Shown: in pieces, positions 35,942 through 45,261 of the stretch
Numbering within the stretch: the stretch's first letter is position 1
How the letters are laid out: the number at the start of each line of letters is the position of its first letter
Assembly (NCBI GenBank): GCA_024400565.1
Contig: JAKSMQ010000003.1
Coordinates: forward strand, 1 to 64,000
Origin: Bacteroidales bacterium
GTDB taxonomy: Bacteria; Bacteroidota; Bacteroidia; Bacteroidales; P3
DNA length: 64,000 bases
Reading direction: 5' to 3'
The notes under the pieces: generated by a model
Told to the model about the DNA's origin: nothing
Database searches by the model: none
The model's input: the letters and a program-made list of their open reading frames with translations, nothing else
Translations under genes and position numbers: made by a program

Positions 35942-36023
35942 AATGGCTGTTTACCATGCTTGTGAGTTAGCTCCAGTTGGACTATCTATCCGTTATTGAT
36001 AGTGTGAACAGGAGAGAAAAAGA

Positions 36024-36053
36024 AGAGAGGTACCCGATAGGGGGGACCTCTCT
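36024..36053 (-). terminator. Terminator of the envelope operon
   Basis: On the minus strand AGAGAGGT pairs with ACCTCTCT over 8 bp and is followed by TCTTTTTCTC, just after the 29-codon gene. Confidence 0.8.
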
Positions 36054-36058
36054 ATTAT

Positions 36059-36148
36059 TCAGTCTTTATGTTTCTTCTTCCTGTCGAAATATAACATTCC
36101 GATTGTCCAGAGAATGGCACAAAAGAGTGCCCATGCGGCTCCTGTCAT
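36059..36148 (-). CDS. 29-residue single-helix membrane peptide
   Basis: An open frame of 29 codons: ATG at 36148, stop at 36059. It encodes a hydrophobic helix (AAWALFCAILWTIGMLYF) followed by a basic tail DRKKKHKD, the layout of a small inner-membrane protein with the C-terminus in the cytoplasm. Its ATG lies 8 bp after the stop of the preceding transglutaminase-like gene and its end lies directly before the operon terminator, which strongly suggests it is a real last cistron. No homologue was recognised. Function unknown. Confidence 0.6.
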   Translation of the reverse strand: MTGAAWALFCAILWTIGMLYFDRKKKHKD

Positions 36149-36156
36149 AATGGTCG

Positions 36157-37710
36157 TTATTTGATGATAAAGCTACGATAAGTATCCCAGTCTATCATCC
36201 AATTGCGGAAGGTTTTGTAGTGTTTCTTGTTAGAGATGATGTCCTGTTCTATCTTCAGATAACGTTCAACGGTAACAATATTGCCTTCCTGAGAAATGTT
36301 GATTCTCATCTGTCCAAGGTCTTTATTCTTCTTTTCAATGCTGACAGGTTTGCCTACCATGTGCATTCCTTCGGGGAGGGTTATCTTATAGATATAGCAT
36401 TCATCCTGTTTACCTACTGCAAGAGGAGCAGTACGATTGGCAGTAAGAAGTCCAGCGTTTATTCTAAAGGATTTGTCGTTAGGAAGAGTAATCTTGTTGT
36501 ATCTGCCTGCCATGGGAGAAATCAAGTCCTTATAGTCAAGCTGAACGGTAGGATTCTTGTTTTCGCTATTATCCTTGCTGGGGGTTACATTGTTCTTGCT
36601 GATAGGTGAGAAGTCGTAGTTGGTACCATTTAGGGGCAGTCTGACTTTAATCATTTCGGGAATAACATAGCTCATCTGGCTGAATCCTTCGGCAGAACCT
36701 TCGATAATAGTGGCCTCTCCAAGACCAGCTTGGCGGAAGAGATTGGCAAGCAAGAAAGCCTTTTCTATTGCAGTACCACAATTATCCTTCCAGGTTTTTG
36801 AGGGTTGGGAGGTCTCAAGAGCCATCTCTATGGGCGAAATAGAATTGTAGTGTACATAGTCTACAACATAATCTCTCAGTTGAAGAGCAAAGGTGAGAGG
36901 GTTGTCGTTGTGGCAGGTAGCAATGATGTCTTCTGCTTCAGCAATAGGTTCGTATTCCCATTTTGTGGTTTCTTTCTTAGGATAATTGGAAATACCTACG
37001 ATAGGATAGAGTTCACGTGCCTGAGGTAAGTAGGATGCCTGGTAGGTTTGGGCGATATCTGTAAAGATGAGATGGAAGTTGTGGGAGTCATCGTTAATCT
37101 CCTGGCATTTGAAATCAAATGTCGGATTACTTACAGTATGGAAGTATTCGCTCTCTTTATTGTTGAAATCTGCGATGATTTCATATTTCTTTACAGGACA
37201 ATCCTGAGGGATGACAAAGTAATCTTGAATGATGTTAGACTTGAGGTTTGTAATTGTGTAGTCGAGTACAATTGTGCAGCCAATCTCCATTCCACAATGA
37301 ACAATAGCCATTTCACGTATTCCGTTCAGATGAGCACAGTCGACACAGTTAGAAGGTAATTGCTCTACATAGCCCTGAGGGTTCATCTCAACGCGTTTGC
37401 CATCAGCCTGAATGGTGTAGCATTCGTTGATAGTCACCTTCTGGGTGGCGGGGTTCCATACAATAAAACTCTCTCCCTTGTCAGCATAGGCAGTAAGTGC
37501 ACGATTGCGTAGAATCTTTATTTCTTTGCGATATCTGATAGAAGAGGTGTTGTCTGCATTGGATTTGTATTCGCGAAGTATCAGCTGATATTCAGCATCA
37601 GGGCCATTGTTTGATGCTGGAACATAAACTCCATTGTAGAGACTGTTGCTCTGAGCCATAGTCGCAAGGCCAATGGCCATACAAGCTAAAAGTGTAAATA
37701 AGTGTTTCAT
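36157..37710 (-). CDS. DUF3857/transglutaminase-like exported protein, probably inactive
   Basis: A 517-residue exported protein (signal peptide to about ATMA-Q, residue 19). The N-terminal half has the DUF3857 beta-domain (RYRKEIKILRNRALTAYADKG region). The transglutaminase-like core has the Cys in WKDNCGTAIEKAFLLANLFRQ, but the segment that should carry the catalytic His reads FSQMSYVIPEMIKVRL and lacks it. It is likely a binding paralogue of the adjacent 655-residue protein, 18 bp upstream. It is followed after 8 bp by the 29-codon gene. Confidence 0.72.
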   Translation of the reverse strand: MKHLFTLLACMAIGLATMAQSNSLYNGVYVPASNNGPDAEYQLILREYKSNADNTSSIRYRKEIKILRNRALTAYADKGESFIVWNPATQKVTINECYTIQADGKRVEMNPQGYVEQLPSNCVDCAHLNGIREMAIVHCGMEIGCTIVLDYTITNLKSNIIQDYFVIPQDCPVKKYEIIADFNNKESEYFHTVSNPTFDFKCQEINDDSHNFHLIFTDIAQTYQASYLPQARELYPIVGISNYPKKETTKWEYEPIAEAEDIIATCHNDNPLTFALQLRDYVVDYVHYNSISPIEMALETSQPSKTWKDNCGTAIEKAFLLANLFRQAGLGEATIIEGSAEGFSQMSYVIPEMIKVRLPLNGTNYDFSPISKNNVTPSKDNSENKNPTVQLDYKDLISPMAGRYNKITLPNDKSFRINAGLLTANRTAPLAVGKQDECYIYKITLPEGMHMVGKPVSIEKKNKDLGQMRINISQEGNIVTVERYLKIEQDIISNKKHYKTFRNWMIDWDTYRSFIIK

Positions 37711-37728
37711 AAGTAGGGTAGGAGTCTT

Positions 37729-39696
37729 TTATTTGGTTAATACAATGTTGGTTGTTGCAAGAGTCTTCTGATTTTTGACAGCCTGTCTGAATGCAGACCA
37801 GTCTTCAGACTGATAAACACGCTTGTTGAACATGGCGCATTCTCCGAAATGGAGAGTCTTACCATCGTCGCTAAGCTGGTAGCCGCAGCCGAAATCAACA
37901 GCAGGATGAACTACGCTCTGAACAGCGCGAGTGTTGCTGCCAAACTCAAACTTGGTATATTTACCAGGAAGTTTTATTTCTTCCTTGATGTCAACCAAAC
38001 GGGAGCAAGCATCGGCAAAAGCATATTCGCGCTTCTCGGTATTCTCATCAAAATAGAGATGGCTCATGGCGCGCTGATAGAAATTGCGTGCGCTGAGAGG
38101 TATAAAGACGAGATTGTCTCCGTCTACTATAGCATAGTTGGGTATTTCAAAGGTGTAGGTGATGCATACAGGCTGGTCTAGATATCGGTCTGGGTTGGTA
38201 TGAGATACCGACTTGATAATGGCAGCAGGGCATATCTTGGTCAACTCCATGGCAAGATTGCCCTCCCATTCAGAGGTGCGACCTCCCATTACGCTACGAA
38301 CAGCCTTGTCACTCTGGCCTTCAGCAGTAATAGTAATAGTACCGGAGAGGGTTCCTTTGGAGTTAATCTTGGTGTCTGCTTTAATACGAACATAATGTTT
38401 TTCGGCAGGAGATACGGGCGTGTACATCAAGTCAGCGCCTTGAGGCATGCCGATAAGATAACCCTGTTGCTGTTCGGCACTACTCCAAAGTTCTCGCACA
38501 TTGGGTACCCAAGTAGGATCGAGCATTATCATTTCTCCATTGCGACGCTGTACGGCACATACGCTATGGTTGAACTGGTCGGCAGGAATTGCATCAATAC
38601 GTTCGTGAGCCATAGTCATAGCTGCATAAGCTTTGAAACCTGCTGCACGCAACATAGTGACTAGCATACCGGCTTTGTCTTTGCAGACACCACAACGATC
38701 ATGCCAATTCATCTCTGCATTGTGAAGAGTAAAGCCTTCACCATCTCCCATAGAGATACCAGCATAGCGCATATTATCAGCTACCCAATGGGTAAGAACG
38801 CTGATAGAATCCAACTCGGTTTTGGCATCTTTGAGTAATTCTTTGACCTTAGCAGTAACCTCAGGAATGGTGTTGAAGCTGCCATAAGTCTCATTGACGC
38901 CATAGAACCATACACTCTTGGCCTGCCAGTTGGGAGAGGTAGAGAGAAGAAGTTTACACAGAACATCGTTGTCGGCAACCATCTGACGCTCGTGCTTAAT
39001 GGGCATGATGTCTTTCTTGGTGAAAGTATAGACAGTTCTATCGCCTTCTACACTATTGGTAGTAGTCACTTCGCCGTTGTATACCTGGAAATGAAGATTC
39101 TTGTTAGTAAGTACATTTACTTTATAGAACTTTTCCTGAACAGGCTGTTCGCTCCAGAAAGGTACGATATCATAGAAGTGTCCCTTCATAGGAGGAATGT
39201 AACGGCTATCGTCACCCTGAAGAAGTGCATAGGTAAATCCTTTGCGGAAGGTACGATATTCAATCTCATCATTAGGTTCGAGATGTCCGACAGATATCAT
39301 CTTCTGACTGGCACCCCAATATATCATACGTGCAGGAGCAATATAGTTAAATACTTCTGCCGTGCCTTCAATGCGGTTACCCTTCTCGTCGGCTCGGTAT
39401 AATACTTCTTTATCGCCACCAGCATGATGGATAATTACTTCGCGAAACTCGACAAAAGCACTTTGAGGGTCGTAATCAAGCTTGATTGTATTGTTGACTT
39501 TTGCACCCTCACGGTCGAGAATACAGATTCGTTTGTGGTTGTTCACATAGCTGAGTCCGCTCTCTTCCATATAGACATCGGTAGAGTCGTAGCGGGTTAC
39601 CTGGTGATAACCTTTGTATTTAGGCAGAGCTTGTTCCTGGGCAGCAATCGAAAAGCCAAAGGCCATCAATGCTGCAAAGATAAGTGTTCGTTTCAT
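37729..39696 (-). CDS. DUF3857 and transglutaminase domain protein
   Basis: A 655-residue exported protein (signal peptide to about GFSIAA-Q, residue 19). N-terminal DUF3857 (about 30-250) is followed by a transglutaminase-like Cys protease fold with an intact triad: Cys in NWHDRCGVCKDKAGMLVTML (near 332), His in ADQFNHSVCAVQ and Asp in MIMLDPTWVP. The C-terminal part is a further beta-domain. Presumed periplasmic; the substrate is unknown. It is 18 bp upstream of a second, degenerate family member. Confidence 0.82.
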   Translation of the reverse strand: MKRTLIFAALMAFGFSIAAQEQALPKYKGYHQVTRYDSTDVYMEESGLSYVNNHKRICILDREGAKVNNTIKLDYDPQSAFVEFREVIIHHAGGDKEVLYRADEKGNRIEGTAEVFNYIAPARMIYWGASQKMISVGHLEPNDEIEYRTFRKGFTYALLQGDDSRYIPPMKGHFYDIVPFWSEQPVQEKFYKVNVLTNKNLHFQVYNGEVTTTNSVEGDRTVYTFTKKDIMPIKHERQMVADNDVLCKLLLSTSPNWQAKSVWFYGVNETYGSFNTIPEVTAKVKELLKDAKTELDSISVLTHWVADNMRYAGISMGDGEGFTLHNAEMNWHDRCGVCKDKAGMLVTMLRAAGFKAYAAMTMAHERIDAIPADQFNHSVCAVQRRNGEMIMLDPTWVPNVRELWSSAEQQQGYLIGMPQGADLMYTPVSPAEKHYVRIKADTKINSKGTLSGTITITAEGQSDKAVRSVMGGRTSEWEGNLAMELTKICPAAIIKSVSHTNPDRYLDQPVCITYTFEIPNYAIVDGDNLVFIPLSARNFYQRAMSHLYFDENTEKREYAFADACSRLVDIKEEIKLPGKYTKFEFGSNTRAVQSVVHPAVDFGCGYQLSDDGKTLHFGECAMFNKRVYQSEDWSAFRQAVKNQKTLATTNIVLTK

Positions 39697-39779
39697 TCTT
39701 GTTTAATAATAGATATGAGACTTTAGTTTTGTTTCAGTATAAAATAGGTATTACATTAATATTATGCAAGAGTCTTGCA

Positions 39780-40982
39780 TCAATTATTAATGTTTCTGCA
39801 CTTGTCAAGAAGGCGAATAAAAAGGGTTAATGCTATCGGAAATACTGCTGCATTGAAACTCTGAGGCAAGAACCAGAATCCGATGAGGGTAACCAGTTCG
39901 AGCAGCATTCCGAAATACAGTACAACTTTATTGCTCTTTCGCAGACGAATAGCATAATAGATAAAGAATGGGTTGGCCCACAATATGTTCCAATTAAGCT
40001 TGGTGCAATAGTGGTTTGTGGCGAACCACATAAGAATGAAGAGAATAGAAAGAAGACTAACTATCCAGAATAGAATCTCATCCAGCCATACTAAGCGTTT
40101 CTGCTTAGCCCATCCGAATATTGTAAGTGCCAATACAATAATGAATAACAGCCAAAAACAGAGTGTAGGACTGAAACTCTCGGGAATAGGAGGAAGGTCT
40201 GAGTTGAGTAACTGGCGCTTTTCTCCAAGAATGAACATAGTATTTCCTAAACTATCCACTTGAGGAATGAGTTTCCCGTTTGCATCCTTTATCTTGAAAG
40301 CTGTTGTATCAGTTTGTATCATCATCTCCAAGGGAGAGAAGAGATACTCGTTGCTATTGCAAAGCTTATCACATCTTTGTCCCAAGAGAAGGTCTACACC
40401 CAATCTCCACCATAGGAGTTTCTCGGTAGGAGCGTAAAGAAGGTCTCGATAGGTTACAGCATTATCTACGTCAGAAGGCTCAAATACATAGCGATGGCAC
40501 AGACTGCCATTGATGATATCGCGTATTCGAGTGGCGCAATTATCGCGGAAGAAATCATATTTGTAATATCTGTTCTCAGGAAGATAGTTGTGCTCTAGGA
40601 GAATGAACAGATTGTTCCTTTCCTGTCTAGTCAGGTTGAGATGCTGTTCCCAAACACTACGACGTTCGTAGTTATATGCACCTATAAAATCAGAATATCT
40701 GTCGCGCGATATGCAATAGTCTAATCTTCCCTGTGCAAACTTCAGATAAAAGTTCTTTGTAGAAAAATCAAAAGTTCCGTAATTGTATACTAAATCGATA
40801 TTAAGAGTGCTATCGCAGACTCGAATTGCAGAATGTCCCCAGGTTGTATAGAATTCTTCTCCTGGTCCGCATGTAAGCAAAGATACGAATGATGAATCAC
40901 CAAATTGGGCTTCAATCATTTGAGCTTTTAGGCCTGGCAATGTCACAAGTGTGAGCAATATCAAAAAAAATGTCTTTTTCAT
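39780..40982 (-). CDS. DUF4105 membrane protein
   Basis: A 400-residue protein with a signal peptide (about 1-20), a periplasmic DUF4105 domain (Cys-rich; GHSAIRVCDSTLNIDLVYNYG and YDFFRDNCATRIRDII are the family's blocks) and four C-terminal membrane helices (about 275-395). DUF4105 has a papain-like Cys/His arrangement and is thought to be a peptidase; Cys in DNCATR and His in GHSAIR would be the catalytic pair. Its start codon overlaps the stop of the upstream gene by one base (TAATG), so translation is coupled. Confidence 0.82.
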   Translation of the reverse strand: MKKTFFLILLTLVTLPGLKAQMIEAQFGDSSFVSLLTCGPGEEFYTTWGHSAIRVCDSTLNIDLVYNYGTFDFSTKNFYLKFAQGRLDYCISRDRYSDFIGAYNYERRSVWEQHLNLTRQERNNLFILLEHNYLPENRYYKYDFFRDNCATRIRDIINGSLCHRYVFEPSDVDNAVTYRDLLYAPTEKLLWWRLGVDLLLGQRCDKLCNSNEYLFSPLEMMIQTDTTAFKIKDANGKLIPQVDSLGNTMFILGEKRQLLNSDLPPIPESFSPTLCFWLLFIIVLALTIFGWAKQKRLVWLDEILFWIVSLLSILFILMWFATNHYCTKLNWNILWANPFFIYYAIRLRKSNKVVLYFGMLLELVTLIGFWFLPQSFNAAVFPIALTLFIRLLDKCRNINN

Positions 40983-41530
40983 TAATGCCTTCTTCTAGGT
41001 TTAAAGTATGGTTTTACTGAATAAATTAGAGAAAAATCTTGATAAGAATCCACGTAGACCCAATACCAAACAGGTGGATCATATTCGCAGAGTTCGGGAT
41101 GGCTTAACGTTAAAGTAGAATCTCTTTCTGAGGGGATGAACCAATCATCTCGACTCTCACCACATAATGCAAAGGTTGCATTACGGTATTTCAAATAGCC
41201 GTAAGCATTAGCATCCATTAATGTATCTATGCAGTTGATCTCAACTCTAATCCAATATGCATTAGTGTCGGATTGGCTAAATGGAGACTTCTTGCTAATA
41301 AAAAAATTGAAGTTATAGTTTTCGACCCATAGAGGATTATGGTTGTTGCAAGTAGAGATAATATCGTTGAGAAGAGGATAGATTCTCGGATGAACTATCT
41401 CATATTCTTGAATGGTTTTCTCAATCGTGTAATAGTCGGTTGTACTATCGATTTGAGCCTGAGCAGGATAATCCCATAATACAACAGAAATGAGTGCCAG
41501 AAGGGAAAAAGTATGAAATAGTTGTTTCAT
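40982..41530 (-). CDS. Unknown exported protein
   Basis: A 182-residue protein with a clear signal peptide (KQLFHTFSLLALISVVLWD, cleavage after about AQA). The ATG at 41530 lies 7 bp after the mscS-like stop; an upstream in-frame ATG at 41548 overlaps mscS and would spoil the signal peptide. The mature part is rich in Tyr, Trp, Asn and Asp with two widely spaced Cys (EINCID, FALCGESRDDW). No family was recognised. It is sandwiched between mscS and DUF4105 genes with coupled translation, so it likely acts in the same envelope process. Confidence 0.65.
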   Translation of the reverse strand: MKQLFHTFSLLALISVVLWDYPAQAQIDSTTDYYTIEKTIQEYEIVHPRIYPLLNDIISTCNNHNPLWVENYNFNFFISKKSPFSQSDTNAYWIRVEINCIDTLMDANAYGYLKYRNATFALCGESRDDWFIPSERDSTLTLSHPELCEYDPPVWYWVYVDSYQDFSLIYSVKPYFKPRRRH

Positions 41531-41537
41531 AAGATTA

Positions 41538-42551
41538 TTATTCTGCATTATTTACACCATGCACCTGAACCTGGGGAAACGGAATCTCGATATCGGCATC
41601 ATATAGTGCATTGTAAATATTTTCACGTATACGTTTCCATACTGTCCAATAGTCTTCAACCGTTACCCACATCCACATAGAGAAATCAACAGAGCTGTCA
41701 CCCAGATTGCTGACACAGACCGAAGGGGCTGGGTCCTGAAGTATAAGTTCGTCGGCTTTGATAACATTCATCAAGACTTCCTTGGCTCTTGTGAGGTCGG
41801 TACCATAAGCGACAGAAGCTACAACTTCGAGTCGTATTTTGGGCTCGTCTGTATGGTTGATGATAGTTGATGTGGCCAGTTGTGAATTTGGTACAATGAT
41901 AATTCGTCCGTTGAATGGGCGGATTATAGTGTTGAATATGCGGATATCTTTTACATATCCTTTATATTGACCGCTTTCTATGTAGTCACCTACGCGGAAT
42001 GGTTTCAAAAGAAGAATAATTACGCCAGAGGCAAAATTCTGGAGAGTGCCTTGCAAAGCCATACCAATAGCAAGGCCTGCGGCACCAATGATTGCGATGA
42101 ATGATGTTGCTTTGATTCCGATGACATCCATTGCCATTATCACAAGCATAACTTTCATCAATACGTCTACTAAACTGGTAAGGAATCCTTTCAAGGATGC
42201 TTCAGCACCACGTTTTTCTAATAGCTTTGTGATGGATCGCTTCAATACACGGATAAGTTTGAATCCGATCCATAGAATAAGGATTGCTCCAATTAGTTTT
42301 GGTACAAACTTAAGAGTCAGTTCGATGAGAGAACTGATGGCATCTATTATGATGGGGTTTTGGCCGGTTACAATATCTTTTACATCTGAAAAGGACGAGA
42401 TATTGGACAAGGAATCTCTGACAGCATGGTTGATGCTGTCGGCCTGGGTGAGAACATTATCTATAGGTTGAGATACCTTTTCTGCATTTTGCGCAGTTGC
42501 CTGTTGGGCTGCTGCTGCCAAAATGTTAGAACCGTCGTCAGATTGAAGCAT
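41538..42551 (-). CDS. MscS-type mechanosensitive channel
   Basis: A 337-residue small-conductance channel. After an N-terminal soluble stretch there are three hydrophobic segments, the last being the pore-lining IIGAAGLAIGMALQGTLQNFASG, then the beta-domain signature PFRVGDYIESGQYKG and the C-terminal cage (VEDYWTVWKRIRENIYNAL). It opens to release solutes on hypo-osmotic shock. The ATG at 42551 is preferred over a TTG at 42560. It is the first gene of the operon running to 36059. Confidence 0.9.
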   Translation of the reverse strand: MLQSDDGSNILAAAAQQATAQNAEKVSQPIDNVLTQADSINHAVRDSLSNISSFSDVKDIVTGQNPIIIDAISSLIELTLKFVPKLIGAILILWIGFKLIRVLKRSITKLLEKRGAEASLKGFLTSLVDVLMKVMLVIMAMDVIGIKATSFIAIIGAAGLAIGMALQGTLQNFASGVIILLLKPFRVGDYIESGQYKGYVKDIRIFNTIIRPFNGRIIIVPNSQLATSTIINHTDEPKIRLEVVASVAYGTDLTRAKEVLMNVIKADELILQDPAPSVCVSNLGDSSVDFSMWMWVTVEDYWTVWKRIRENIYNALYDADIEIPFPQVQVHGVNNAE

Positions 42552-42583
42552 ATTACACAATGAGAGATTTTATTAGTAATAAA

Positions 42584-42623
42584 ATAGCCGAAGAGCCTGA
42601 CTGATGTCAAGCCCTTCGACTAT
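42584..42623 (-). terminator. Terminator of gcvT-DUF1015
   Basis: A 13-position stem (42584-42596 with 42611-42623, two mismatches) lies next to the DUF1015 stop and continues on the minus strand with TTTTATTACT. Confidence 0.7.
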
Positions 42624-42634
42624 AAATGGTTGAA

Positions 42635-43897
42635 CTAGCAGAGTTCGTGGATTACGAGACCGGAACGGAGCTTAGGCTCGAACCAAGTGGTCTTAGGAGG
42701 CATGATGTTGCCAGTATCAGCGATGTCGATAATCTGCTGCATGCTCACGGGATAGAGAGCGAAAGCAACTTTCATCTCACCATTGTCAACGCGACGGCTG
42801 AGCTCGCCGAGACCGCGGATACCGCCAACGAAGTCGATGCGCTTGTCGGTGCGGAGGTCCTTAATGCCGAGGATCTTGTCGAGAACGAGGTTGGAGAGGA
42901 TGGTAACGTCGAGAACACCAATGGGGTCAGCATCGTTGAAGGTGCCAGGCTTAGCGTTCATCTTGTACCAATGACCATCGATATAGGTAGCGAACTCATG
43001 GAGTTTGCTGGGCTTATAAATCTCGGTACCCATATCCTCAACAACGAAAGCTTCGTTGAGAGCGTTGAGGAACTGCTCTTTGGAGAGACCGTTGAGATCC
43101 TTAACAACGCGGTTGTAGTCAATGATGTTGAGCTGGTTGTCGGGGAAGATAACAGTCATGAAGAAGTTGTACTCCTCTTTGCCGGTGTGGCCGGGGTTGT
43201 TCTGCTTCTTCTCCTGTCCTACGAGGGCAGCAGCTGCGGAACGGTGGTGACCGTCAGCGATGTACATAGCAGGAACCTTGGTAGCGAAGAGTTCAACGAG
43301 TTCAGCAATCATAGCTTTGTCGTCGATTACCCAGAAACGATGACCGAAGCCATCTTCAGCTACGAAGTCGTAGATGGGCTTCTGTGCGGTAACGCCTGCA
43401 ACGATCTCGTCGATACGTGCAACAGCGGGATAAGCGAAGAATACAGGCTCAACGTTAGCGTTAGTGATACGAACGTGCTTCATGCGGTCTTCTTCCTTGT
43501 CAGCGCGGGTGAGCTCATGCTTCTTGATGATCTTGTTCATGTAATCCTCAGAAGCAGCGCAAGCTACGATACCATACTGCCACTTAGCGTTAGCGTCGGT
43601 GGGGTTCATGCTCTGAGCATAGATGTAGAGTTTTTCCTCTTCATCCTTAACGAGCCAACCATAATCCTTGAAAGCGCTATAGTTCTTAACAACCTGGAGG
43701 TAAACCTCGGGGCTGTGCTCATCGGTACCCTTGGGGAGGTCGATTTCAGCTTTGGTTACGTGGAGGAGGCTATAGGGATTACCCTCGCACTCTACGCGAG
43801 CTTCTTCGGAGTTAAGTACGTCGTAAGGGCGGGAAGCCAGCTTCTCAACGATATCTACGGGAGGGCGGAATCCCTTGAAAGGTTTGATAATGGACAT
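42635..43897 (-). CDS. DUF1015 family protein
   Basis: A 420-residue soluble protein covering the whole DUF1015 family. Typical blocks: the start IKPFKGFRPPVDIVEKLASRPYDVLNSEEAR, MYIADGHHRSAAA, and the C-terminal SRRVDNGEMKVAFALYPVS. ADGHHR is the ParB/sulfiredoxin-like nucleotide-site motif also seen in free-serine kinases of the SbnI/SerK type, which supports a phosphotransfer role; this is inference. It lies 55 bp after gcvT, a glycine/serine one-carbon gene. Strong codon bias suggests high expression. Confidence 0.85.
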   Translation of the reverse strand: MSIIKPFKGFRPPVDIVEKLASRPYDVLNSEEARVECEGNPYSLLHVTKAEIDLPKGTDEHSPEVYLQVVKNYSAFKDYGWLVKDEEEKLYIYAQSMNPTDANAKWQYGIVACAASEDYMNKIIKKHELTRADKEEDRMKHVRITNANVEPVFFAYPAVARIDEIVAGVTAQKPIYDFVAEDGFGHRFWVIDDKAMIAELVELFATKVPAMYIADGHHRSAAAALVGQEKKQNNPGHTGKEEYNFFMTVIFPDNQLNIIDYNRVVKDLNGLSKEQFLNALNEAFVVEDMGTEIYKPSKLHEFATYIDGHWYKMNAKPGTFNDADPIGVLDVTILSNLVLDKILGIKDLRTDKRIDFVGGIRGLGELSRRVDNGEMKVAFALYPVSMQQIIDIADTGNIMPPKTTWFEPKLRSGLVIHELC

Positions 43898-43952
43898 TGT
43901 TGTGTATTTTTGGTTTTTGAAAAATCAATTTTGTATAAAATCGAATACTGGA

Positions 43953-45059
43953 TTAGTTAGCGTAGAAAGGCATCTTAACAACAACAGCCTTCACCAGTTT
44001 CTCACGGATCTTGATGTAGATCTCGGTGTCAACCTTAGCATGGCAGTTGCAAATGAGAGCAGTACCGATGTTCTTGCCGGTGCTGGGGCTGGGGCTACCG
44101 GAGCGAACTTCGCCAATCTTGTTGCCTTCAGCGTCGCATACGTCGTAACCACCACGAGCGATACCACGGTCAACCATCTCGAAGCCTACAACTTTGCGCT
44201 TCAGACCAGCTTCCTTCTGTGCGATGAAGAGGTCCTTGTTGATGAATACGTTCTCTTCAGCTTTGAGTTTGGTAATCCAACCAAGACCAGCTTCGATAGG
44301 ACTGATAGTGTCGTCAATCTCATGACCATAGAGACAGAAACCTTTCTCAAGACGGAGGGTGTCGCGGCAACCAAGACCAGCGGGCTTGATGTCGAATTCT
44401 TTACCAGCCTCGAAAACAGCGTCCCAAACCTTCTTAGCCTCAGCTACGGGAATGTAGATTTCGCATCCGCCAGCACCAGTATAACCGGTAGTGGAGAAGA
44501 TGATATCCTTAACGCCAGCAAACTCGATAATCTGGAAGGTGTAGTATTCCATATCAACAACGTTAGCGCTGGTCAGTTTCTGCATAGCCTTCAGAGCGTT
44601 GGGGCCCTGAACTGCGAGCTGTGCCCACTGTTCGCTTTCGTTTACAAAGTCTTCGCCAAGCTTCATGCCCATCTTGTCAGCAATCTGGCTCATCCAAGCC
44701 CAGTCCTTGTCGATGTTAGCAGCGTTGGGAACCATAAAATATTCGTCGTCGCTTACGCGATAAACGAGCATATCGTCAACGATACCACCCTGACCATTGG
44801 GGAGGCAGGTGTACTGTACCTTACCATCAACGAGGTCGTAAACATTGTTTACAGTACAATACTGCATGAATTTCTTAGCAACGGGACCTTTAGCGCGGAA
44901 CTCACCCATGTGGCTAACGTCGAAAACGCCAACATTGTTACGTACATTGTGGTGTTCAGCCTGGAGACCTTCGTACTGAATAGGCATATTGTAGCCAGCA
45001 AATTCAGCCATCTTTGCGCCCAAAGCGATGTGTAAATCGGTGTAGGGAGTAGTTTTCAT
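43953..45059 (-). CDS. gcvT: Aminomethyltransferase (glycine cleavage T protein)
   Basis: A 368-residue tetrahydrofolate-dependent enzyme of the glycine cleavage system. It has the N-terminal AGYNMPIQYEGLQAEH block, VGVFDVSHMGE, the folate-binding STTGYTGAGGCEIY and GCRDTLRLEKGFCLYGHE. The genes for the P and H proteins are not in the window, so the system is dispersed. Transcription starts about 165 bp upstream. DUF1015 follows after 55 bp. Confidence 0.95.
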   Translation of the reverse strand: MKTTPYTDLHIALGAKMAEFAGYNMPIQYEGLQAEHHNVRNNVGVFDVSHMGEFRAKGPVAKKFMQYCTVNNVYDLVDGKVQYTCLPNGQGGIVDDMLVYRVSDDEYFMVPNAANIDKDWAWMSQIADKMGMKLGEDFVNESEQWAQLAVQGPNALKAMQKLTSANVVDMEYYTFQIIEFAGVKDIIFSTTGYTGAGGCEIYIPVAEAKKVWDAVFEAGKEFDIKPAGLGCRDTLRLEKGFCLYGHEIDDTISPIEAGLGWITKLKAEENVFINKDLFIAQKEAGLKRKVVGFEMVDRGIARGGYDVCDAEGNKIGEVRSGSPSPSTGKNIGTALICNCHAKVDTEIYIKIREKLVKAVVVKMPFYAN

Positions 45060-45231
45060 TTGGATTGTGAATTTAAGTTTATATTTAGATTAATTATTAT
45101 TTCTTTCAGGAGTAGGTGTTCGTAGAAAATACTTTTTTATTATACTATGTATATATATGTTCGGCTTTAGTTTACATTAATGTATTGATAAGTCGGTCGT
45201 TATTGACACGAACGCATAATAATTCAATCCA

Positions 45232-45261
45232 CAAATATACGACTTTTTATTCAAATACCAA
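45232..45261 (-). promoter_or_regulatory. Promoter of gcvT
   Basis: On the minus strand TTG (45261-45259) and TATATTTG (45239-45232) are separated by 19 nt. The predicted leader is about 165 nt, which is long for this genome. No glycine riboswitch motif was recognised in it. Confidence 0.65.

Noticed and set aside
39765..39781. Hairpin ATGCAAG/CTTGCAT as a terminator between two minus-strand genes
   Set aside because: It has a 7-bp stem with no T run, so readthrough within the envelope operon is likely.
42626..45035. Plus-strand open frames of 444 and 386 codons
   Set aside because: They lie antisense to DUF1015 and gcvT, both clear genes with high codon bias.
45060..45231. Glycine riboswitch in the gcvT leader
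   Set aside because: No conserved glycine-riboswitch core was recognised on the minus strand.
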